NCBI GenBank assembly: GCA_963718745.1
Contig: OY970370.1
Location: 2,458,403 to 2,522,402, forward strand
DNA: 64,000 nt
Direction of reading: 5' to 3'
Origin: Fermentibacter sp963718745 [NCBI: Candidatus Fermentibacterota bacterium]
GTDB lineage: Bacteria > Fermentibacterota > Fermentibacteria > Fermentibacterales
The notes below the pieces were generated by a model, which ran no database searches, was not told the DNA's origin, and worked only from the letters and a program-made list of their open reading frames with translations. Positions within the stretch are counted from its first letter, which is position 1. Each line of letters begins with the position of its first letter. Made by a program: the position numbers and the translations under genes. This document shows, in pieces, positions 58,408-64,000 of the stretch.

Positions 58408-58783
58408 ATGAAGAGAGGCTTCACACTTATCGAGCTGATGATCGTGGTCGTCATCATCGGCATCCTGGCCGCCATTGCCATCCCCAAGTTCGGCAGCGTC
58501 AAGCAGACGGCCGAGATGGCCTCCTGCCGCAGCAACATGAGGAGCCTTGCAACCGGCGCCTCCATGTACTACGGCACCTACAACAGCTGGGGCTCCCTTG
58601 CAGTCTTCGTCTCCTCCGACCTCATGGAGAACGCCCAGCTCATGGAATGCCCCCAGGGTGTCGGCCGGCACTGACTACGCCTACACCGTTGCTGGTCGAC
58701 GCCTACACCATCGACTGCCCCACGGCCGCTCCGCTTCCTGCGGACCACGGCTCGGTCATCGACGGCATCCAGAGCTGGCAGTA
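58408..58783 (+). CDS. pilA: Type IV pilin 2 (3' part out of frame)
   Basis: Pre-pilin from ATG 58408 behind gaaagggg, with the cleavage and N-methylation signal RGFTLIELMIVVVIIGILAA. The first frame stops at 58674 after 88 residues (ECPQGVGRH). Pilin-like sequence goes on in the next frame (SAGTDYAYTVAG) and then in a third (VDAYTIDCPTAAPLPADHG to GIQSWQ, stop at 58783), aligning with the end of pilin 1. Two shifts in about 35 bases are needed for a full-length protein of about 124 residues. This is either a sequence error or a truncated pilin. Confidence 0.75.
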
Positions 58784-58806
58784 GGCTAGACCTGCTCCTC
58801 TCGGTT

Positions 58807-58838
58807 GCGGCGGGCCTCCGGCCCGCCGCTTCCTTTTA
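58807..58838 (+). terminator. Intrinsic terminator after pilin 2
   Basis: A 10-bp stem (GCGGCGGGCC with GGCCCGCCGC) around TCC, then ttcctttta. It lies 23 bases after the out-of-frame pilin stop at 58783 but 132 bases after the in-frame stop at 58674, which suggests the longer pilin was the original gene. Confidence 0.85.
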
Positions 58839-58877
58839 TCCGTTGCCTTTTCCGGGGTCTGGTGATATCCTGCCGTC

Positions 58878-60476
58878 ATGATGGAGCCGCGCTTCACCGG
58901 TGGATCGACGGGCCAGGCAGGCAGGGCCGTGCCTTTCGCGATCCTGATCGCCTTCGCCTGTTCCCTCCTCGCATTCCACCCGTACCCTTACGACCATGTC
59001 GTGTCCCGCTGGGCACTTGTACGTCAGCTGGCCGATGCCGGCACGATGACTATCGATCCGTACGGGACGCTGACGTCCGACAAATCGGAATGGGGGGGGC
59101 ACCTCTACTCAGACAAGTCGGCCCTTCTGTCGCTTGCCTGCGTGCCGCCCGCGGAGCTGGTTCGGGCAGCGGGGATCGGTTCCGGGGGCTCCATCCCGCT
59201 CGCCGGTTTCGATCCTGCAAGGTTCTTCTGCGAGAGGCTCCTGGTATCGGGGGCGCTGCTGGCCCTGCTGCTCCTGCTTCGGCGTCGGCTGTCCGCTGAA
59301 TCGATCGATCCGCTCCCCGCCGTGGTCGCACTCGGTCTGGGGAGCATCCTCCTGCCCTACTCGACCGTACTCTATTCGCACGTTCCCGCAGCGGCACTGC
59401 TGTTCGCCGGGTACAGCCTCCAGAGGGAGTCCCGCTTCCGCGCCTCGGACATCTGCTGCGCGCTGGCTTCGGCGATGGACTACACCGTGATCCTTCCCTT
59501 CGTCGTCCTCCTCGCCTTCCGGCCCAGGTCCTGGTGGAGACCCTCGGAAATACTGACGACGGTCCTGATCACGGCATCTGCATTCATCCCCCAGATGGCT
59601 TACAACCGGATCTGCTTCGGAAGTCCCTTCCGGATGGGCTACTCCCTCGAGGCAAGCGAAGCCTTCGCAGGGATCGGCAGCGGTTTCTTCGGCTTCACGG
59701 TCCCGACCGCAGGGCAGCTCCTCTACCTGCTTTTCAGTCCGGAGAGGGGGCTCTTCTTCTACATGCCCTGGATCGTCCCCGGGCTCGCGGGTCTCGTCGC
59801 CCGCGACGGGAAAGGCAGGCTGCGAATCGATCCCGGCCTCCCTGCCGTTCTCGGCTACATCCTGCTGTATTCGGCCCTGCACACGCGGACGCAGGGCTGG
59901 GCCTTCGGCCCGAGGTATCTGATACCCGTGATCCCCTTCGCCGCCCTCGGGCTTGCGCGCTTCGCCGCACGCGGGCCGCGTGCTCGATGGACAGCGGCCC
60001 TCCTGGTCGTGCCGGCTGCGGCACAGGCGCTCCTAGGCCTCCTCGGGGAGATGCACCTGCCGGTCCATCCTTCCGAGCAGGCCATACCCCTGCCGCAGAT
60101 CAGCATAAGTCTCAGGATGCTCCTGGACGGCCACCATTCGATGTGGCTCGCGGGGCTTCCCGGGGTGGCAGCCCTGCTCACTGGCGTGGCTGTTTCCATC
60201 ATCTGCCTGTTCAGGGGTGGCAGGTTCGCACCTGCAGCCCTCCTGGCCGCTCCCGCACTGCTGGTGCTTGCGTTATCATCGCTTTCGCAGGACTGGGGCG
60301 GCAGGATCGACTACTACCGGGGTGTGCTCGCCGAGCACCGGCTGGAGTACGGGCTCGCCTCGGAATACTTTCACTCGGCCGCGGAGGATCCGGAAGCCCC
60401 GGACCTGGTCCTCGAGAGGGCCGCGATGTGCGATTCGCTGGCTCTGGCTGAGGAGCGTTCGAGGGGAGTGGAGTGA
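58878..60476 (+). CDS. Polytopic membrane protein, GT-C-like glycosyltransferase candidate
   Basis: A 532-residue protein with about ten to twelve membrane segments (AVPFAILIAFACSLLAF, LLVSGALLALLLLLRRRL, AALLAAPALLVLALSSL). The first periplasmic loop (DPYGTLTSDKSEWGGHLYSDKSALLSL) resembles GT-C-like membrane proteins of surface-sugar clusters, but I cannot name the family with certainty. The soluble tail (about 490-532, YYRGVLAEHRLEYGLASEYF) looks like one TPR-type helix pair. It opens a cluster of GT2 and amino-sugar genes directly after the pilins; its stop overlaps the GT2 gene. Confidence 0.65.
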   Translation: MMEPRFTGGSTGQAGRAVPFAILIAFACSLLAFHPYPYDHVVSRWALVRQLADAGTMTIDPYGTLTSDKSEWGGHLYSDKSALLSLACVPPAELVRAAGIGSGGSIPLAGFDPARFFCERLLVSGALLALLLLLRRRLSAESIDPLPAVVALGLGSILLPYSTVLYSHVPAAALLFAGYSLQRESRFRASDICCALASAMDYTVILPFVVLLAFRPRSWWRPSEILTTVLITASAFIPQMAYNRICFGSPFRMGYSLEASEAFAGIGSGFFGFTVPTAGQLLYLLFSPERGLFFYMPWIVPGLAGLVARDGKGRLRIDPGLPAVLGYILLYSALHTRTQGWAFGPRYLIPVIPFAALGLARFAARGPRARWTAALLVVPAAAQALLGLLGEMHLPVHPSEQAIPLPQISISLRMLLDGHHSMWLAGLPGVAALLTGVAVSIICLFRGGRFAPAALLAAPALLVLALSSLSQDWGGRIDYYRGVLAEHRLEYGLASEYFHSAAEDPEAPDLVLERAAMCDSLALAEERSRGVE

Positions 60477-61427
60477 GGATGGCCGGAGATCTCCTGCCGG
60501 GAGTATCAGTGGTCGTGCCCGTGTTCGAGAGCAGGGAGTCGCTCGGGATCCTCCGTTCGGCGATCGTGGAGACGCTGTCCTCTCTCGGGACGGAGTTCGA
60601 GCTGATCCTCGTCGATGACGCAAGCACCGACGGCAGCTGGGACGGGATCCGGGCTCTCGTGCGCGGGGACGCCAGGATCAGGGGGATCAGGCTCTCCCGC
60701 AACAGCGGCCAGCACAATGCGCTGCTCTGCGGAATCCGCGCCGCGAGGTACGATGTCACTGTAACCCTGGACGACGACCTGCAGAATCCTCCCGGGGAGA
60801 TCCCGAAGCTCCTGGAGAAGCTGTCTGAAGGGTACGACGCGGTCTACGGCTCCCCGGAGAGGGAGAGGCACGGGCTGCCCCGCGACCTGGCCTCCAGGCT
60901 CACCAAGGGCGTCCTACAGAAGTCGATGGGCGTCGCGACAGCCTCCAGGGTCAGCGCCTTCAGAGCCTTCAGGACTCGTCTCAGGGATTCGTTCACCGCG
61001 CACTCAGGCCCCTATTGTTCGATCGACGTGCTACTGACATGGGGGACAAGAAGCTTCTCCTCGGTACGGGTCCGGCACGAGCCGCGCACCATCGGGCGCT
61101 CCCACTACACCTTCCGCAAGCTCGTGACCCATGCCTTCAACATGATAACCGGCTTCTCGACCATCCCTCTTGAGATTTCGAGCATGGCAGGATTCGTCTT
61201 CATGCTGTTCGGGATCGGCGTCCTCCTGTACGTCCTGATCCGCTACTTCGCAAAGCGGCGGCAGCGTCCCCGGCTTCCCGTTCCTCGCCTCGATCATCGC
61301 CATCTTCTCCGGCGTCCAGCTCTTCTCTCTCGGCGTGATAGGCGAGTACATAGCGAGGATGCACTTCAGGCTGATGGGGATCCCCGGTTACGTAGTGTCG
61401 GAGGAGGCCGGCGGGGGCGATGTCTGA
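60473..61427 (+). CDS. GT2 polyprenyl-phosphate glycosyltransferase (frame broken near 61256)
   Basis: A GT-A fold glycosyltransferase of the ArnC/DPM1 type. Motifs: VVVPVFESRESLG, VDDASTDGSWDG, LDDDLQNPPGEIP (metal-binding DDD) and NMITGFSTIPLEISS before the first C-terminal membrane segment (GFVFMLFGIGVLLYVLI). After about Lys260 the frame turns to Arg/Pro-rich sequence, while the +1 frame from 61257 gives the expected second segment (GGSVPGFPFLASIIAIFSGV, then LGVIGEYIARM) and ends at 61427. One extra base near 61256 explains it. It would load a sugar onto a lipid carrier. The downstream GNAT gene begins inside its end. Confidence 0.8.
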
Positions 61428-62163
61428 CACCGCCGCACCGTACAGGCTGCTCGAATGGGACTCGGGATTCTTCGGTCTCCGGATCGCACGCTATTCTGAT
61501 GCCGCGATGGACGAGGACCGGGCGCGGGAGGTGCGCGAGTCCTGCCGCAGGGACGGCATCGACTGCATGTACTTCCTGGCCGGTCCGCACGACGTGGCGA
61601 GCCTCGAATCGGTGAGGGCGCTCGCGATGCGCCACACCGGGATCAGACTGGTCTTCCGACTGTCACCTCTCGCCCCCTGTCCGTCAGAAGATGCCGCGAG
61701 GACCAGACCCGCCACGGAGGAGGACATTCCCGCCCTGAAGCGCCTTGCGTCGATACTGCACTCCACATCCCGCTTCTTCCTCGATCCCGGTTTCGATCGT
61801 GCAAAGGCGGGGGAGCTCTACTCCATCTGGCTGGAGAAGTCCTTCCGGGACCCGGAGTGCATGCTCCTCTCCGCAGGGGAGCCGGGGCACCCCACGGGGT
61901 ACTGCCTTGCGAGGATGACTTCGGACGGCACCTCGACCCTGGAACTGCTCGGGGTCGAACCTGAGCTGAAGGGCACAGGTCTGGGGAAGGCGCTGATGCT
62001 GTCGGGGCTCGGCTGGCTGCACTCGAAAGGGGCTGGCGAAGCAAGGCTGGTGACCCAGGGTGGGGGTTCGGGGCTAGTCAGCTTCTACGAAAAGGCAGGC
62101 TTCACGGTCGAGTCCGTGAAGCTCTGGTTCCACTACTGGCCTGCGCTGGGAACCCTCTCGTGA
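61420..62163 (+). CDS. wecD: GNAT N-acetyltransferase, WecD/RffC-like
   Basis: A 247-residue protein: N-terminal domain (LLEWDSGFFGLRIARY, typical of dTDP-fucosamine acetyltransferases) and a C-terminal GNAT domain with the acetyl-CoA loop ELKGTGLGKALM and a final YEKAGFTVES. WecD acetylates dTDP-4-amino-4,6-dideoxygalactose to make TDP-Fuc4NAc. The next gene is the matching transaminase, overlapping by four bases, which supports this assignment. Confidence 0.82.
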   Translation: MSDTAAPYRLLEWDSGFFGLRIARYSDAAMDEDRAREVRESCRRDGIDCMYFLAGPHDVASLESVRALAMRHTGIRLVFRLSPLAPCPSEDAARTRPATEEDIPALKRLASILHSTSRFFLDPGFDRAKAGELYSIWLEKSFRDPECMLLSAGEPGHPTGYCLARMTSDGTSTLELLGVEPELKGTGLGKALMLSGLGWLHSKGAGEARLVTQGGGSGLVSFYEKAGFTVESVKLWFHYWPALGTLS

Positions 62164-63299
62164 CCTCCTGGCGGATACCGTTCAACAGGGCCGGTCTCGG
62201 CGGCAGGGAGCTCGACTACATCGGGCAGGCTGTGGAGAACGGCTTCGTGGCCGGAAACGGCCCCTTCTGCCACAGGTGCGAGCGCGAACTGGAGCGGGTC
62301 ACCGGCGCCGCCCACGCGCTTCTCACACCTTCCTGCACCCATGCCCTGGAGATGTCCGCATATCTGCTGGATCTGTCGCCGGGCGACGAAGTGATCCTGC
62401 CCTCGTTCACCTTCGTGTCCACCGCACTGGCTTTCGCTTCCAGGGGTGCGACGCCGGTTTTCGCGGACATCAGGGCGGACACCTTCAACATCGACGAGTC
62501 GCTGGTGGGAGATCTGGTCACTCCGCGCACCCGTGCCATCGTCGCGGTCCACTACGGCGGGGTCGGCTGCGAGATGGACCGGCTCCGGGAGATCGCAGGC
62601 GGCTGCGGGGCCGCGCTCGTCGAGGATGCTGCGCACGGCCTCTTCGGCAGTTTCCGCGGCAGGGGTCTGGGCTCGATCGCGCCGCTTGCGACCCTCAGTT
62701 TCCACGAGACGAAGAACATCACCTGCGGCGAGGGCGGAGCGCTGCTCCTGAACGATGATTCCCTCCTGGAGAGGGCGCACGTACTGCGCGACAAGGGGAC
62801 CGACCGGACGAGGTTCCTCAAGGGCCAGGTCGACAAGTACACGTGGGTCGACCTGGGCTCGAGCTACGTGATGTCGGACATCCTTGCGGCATTCCTGTGC
62901 GCCCAGCTCGAGGAGGCCGGCACGATACAGGCCCGCAGGCGGCGGATCTGGGAGAAATACCGGGCTGCACTGCAGACATGGGCGGGGATGAACGGCGTCG
63001 GTTTCCAGACTGTGCCCGGCCATTGCGACCCCGCCTGGCACCTGTTCGCGATCCTGATGCCGGACGGACCTTCCCGCGACAGGCTGATCGCACACCTGGC
63101 GTCGCGGGGGATCCTGGCAGTGTTCCATTACCAGCCGCTCCACCTGTCCACGATGGGAGAGCGCCTGGGGAGAGCCGACGGTGGCTGTCCGGTAGCAGGG
63201 ATGGCCGGAGAGAGGCTCCTCAGGCTTCCCTTCTTCACCTCGCTCACGGATCTCGAACAGGACGAAGTGATCGAGGCAGTTCTCGATTTCCGGGTCTGA
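62160..63299 (+). CDS. wecE: dTDP-4-amino-4,6-dideoxygalactose transaminase
   Basis: A 379-residue DegT/DnrJ/EryC1 aminotransferase. WecE-like hallmarks are FVAGNGPFCHRCE, LTPSCTHALEMSA, LPSFTFVSTALAFASRG, VEDAAHGLFGSFRGR and the PLP lysine in SFHETKNITCGEGG. It would transfer an amino group from glutamate to dTDP-4-keto-6-deoxyglucose, giving the substrate for the WecD-like enzyme upstream. The product feeds polysaccharide, O-antigen or glycoprotein synthesis. No dTDP-glucose synthesis genes (rfbA/B) are in the window. Confidence 0.93.
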   Translation: MTSWRIPFNRAGLGGRELDYIGQAVENGFVAGNGPFCHRCERELERVTGAAHALLTPSCTHALEMSAYLLDLSPGDEVILPSFTFVSTALAFASRGATPVFADIRADTFNIDESLVGDLVTPRTRAIVAVHYGGVGCEMDRLREIAGGCGAALVEDAAHGLFGSFRGRGLGSIAPLATLSFHETKNITCGEGGALLLNDDSLLERAHVLRDKGTDRTRFLKGQVDKYTWVDLGSSYVMSDILAAFLCAQLEEAGTIQARRRRIWEKYRAALQTWAGMNGVGFQTVPGHCDPAWHLFAILMPDGPSRDRLIAHLASRGILAVFHYQPLHLSTMGERLGRADGGCPVAGMAGERLLRLPFFTSLTDLEQDEVIEAVLDFRV

Positions 63300-63305
63300 C
63301 GGGTC

Positions 63306-64000
63306 TTGGGATACGACGAGGCCTGGCATCCTGTTCTCGGCCGGAGCGAGGCCTCTCATCCCTGGTTCCGCGCCAGGGCACGCCTCGTCGCAGCACAGGT
63401 GCGCCGTTTCGCAGGGTCATCGCCGCTCGTCCTCGACGCCGGATGCGGGACCGGGTGGACCACCGGGGAGATCGCGCGGCTCATCCCCTCCGCTCGTGTA
63501 GTCGGCACCGACCTCCACACTGCGGAGGTCGCATCCAGGAGCCCGGCGGGAGTCCTGCCGGTGCGCTCCGACCTTGCCGCTCCGCCGTTCTCCGGGATCT
63601 TCGACGTCCTGCTCGTGCTGGACGTGCTGGAGCACTTCGAAAAGGACGCCTCCATCCTCTCGTCAGCATCTGCGGCCCTGAAGCCGGGCGGGCTGCTCGT
63701 CGCCACGGTGCCGGCCATGCCGTCCCTGTGGAGCGCCTACGACAGGAGCTGCGGACATGCGAGGCGCTATACCGCGAGGGTCTTCTCCAGTCTGCTTGTG
63801 GATTGCGGATACGAACCGCTCTTCATGAGCCATTTCTCCTCTGTCCTGGCTCCCGTGCTCCTGCTGCACAGGCGGCTGGTCAGGGGTGGTGCAAATGGAG
63901 AGAACTCCGTCCATGCGGAACTGAATCCGGGAAGGCTGACCTCGCTTTTGATGCGGTTCCTCCTTTCGCTCGACGAGGCGGCTCTGGCGAAGGGTCTTTC
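63306..64000 (+). CDS. SAM-dependent methyltransferase, 5' part
   Basis: An open frame from TTG 63306 to the window end (about 231 codons, no stop). It contains SAM motif I (LVLDAGCGTGWTTGEIA), an acidic strand-2 end (RVVGTDLHTAE), motif IV (FDVLLVLDVLEHFE) and AALKPGGLLVATVPAMPSLW, matching Methyltransf_11-type proteins common in surface glycan clusters. The start is 7 bases after wecE. The true start and the 3' end cannot be fixed here. Confidence 0.75.
   Translation, partial: MGYDEAWHPVLGRSEASHPWFRARARLVAAQVRRFAGSSPLVLDAGCGTGWTTGEIARLIPSARVVGTDLHTAEVASRSPAGVLPVRSDLAAPPFSGIFDVLLVLDVLEHFEKDASILSSASAALKPGGLLVATVPAMPSLWSAYDRSCGHARRYTARVFSSLLVDCGYEPLFMSHFSSVLAPVLLLHRRLVRGGANGENSVHAELNPGRLTSLLMRFLLSLDEAALAKGL

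Overview
The window is gene-dense, GC-rich bacterial chromosome. It looks like a Gram-negative of the FCB (Fibrobacteres-Chlorobi-Bacteroidetes) superphylum or a neighbouring candidate phylum. The evidence is an LpxC-FabZ fusion, a SprA-type type IX secretion (T9SS) translocon, a gingipain-like C25 peptidase with a T9SS-type C-terminal domain, a DUF5683 protein, BamA/Skp/Lpx/LptFG outer-membrane biogenesis genes, and sigma-54 style pilus control. A lineage such as Fermentibacteria or Eisenbacteria would fit, but that placement is inference. GTG and TTG starts and 1-4 base start/stop overlaps are common. No stretch over 300 bases lacks a gene. I saw no rRNA, tRNA, CRISPR array or prophage.

Layout. 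1-7.1 kb: 3' end of an RpoD-type sigma factor, M23 endopeptidase, methyltransferase, tricorn-like protease, isocitrate-type dehydrogenase, HD hydrolase. 7.3-8.2 kb: a RAYT-family transposase homologue (minus strand) that has lost its catalytic residues. 8.3-14 kb: single genes with their own promoters and terminators (C25 peptidase, rpsD, methyltransferase, SHMT). 14.1-18.6 kb: prfB with a programmed +1 frameshift, lysS, LolC/E and LolD. 18.7-27.6 kb: clpC-bamA-skp-lpxD-lpxC/fabZ-lpxA-DUF5683, an outer-membrane and lipid A operon. 27.7-33.7 kb: ECF sigma factor, zinc-finger anti-sigma factor, a putative envelope protein, a membrane protein (minus) and a large lipoprotein. 33.7-38.9 kb: GH57 enzyme, ligA, serC. 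39.1-41.5 kb: lptG and lptF (minus). 41.6-47.2 kb: sprA. 47.4-58.8 kb: type IV pilus cluster with two PilB ATPases, PilT, PilC, PilS, PilR, a DUF2723 membrane protein and two type IV pilins, each preceded by a sigma-54-like promoter. 58.9-64 kb: surface glycan genes (GT-C-like membrane protein, GT2 transferase, WecD-like acetyltransferase, WecE transaminase, methyltransferase running off the end).

The recurring theme is the cell envelope: outer-membrane protein and lipid A assembly, LPS and lipoprotein export, T9SS secretion, type IV pili and surface sugars. Several frames look broken: the C25 peptidase, the DUF5683 gene, the GT2 gene and both pilins. Two breaks sit at poly-C runs and may be sequence errors. 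The pilin breaks are clustered in the C-terminal half of both paralogues and deserve attention.
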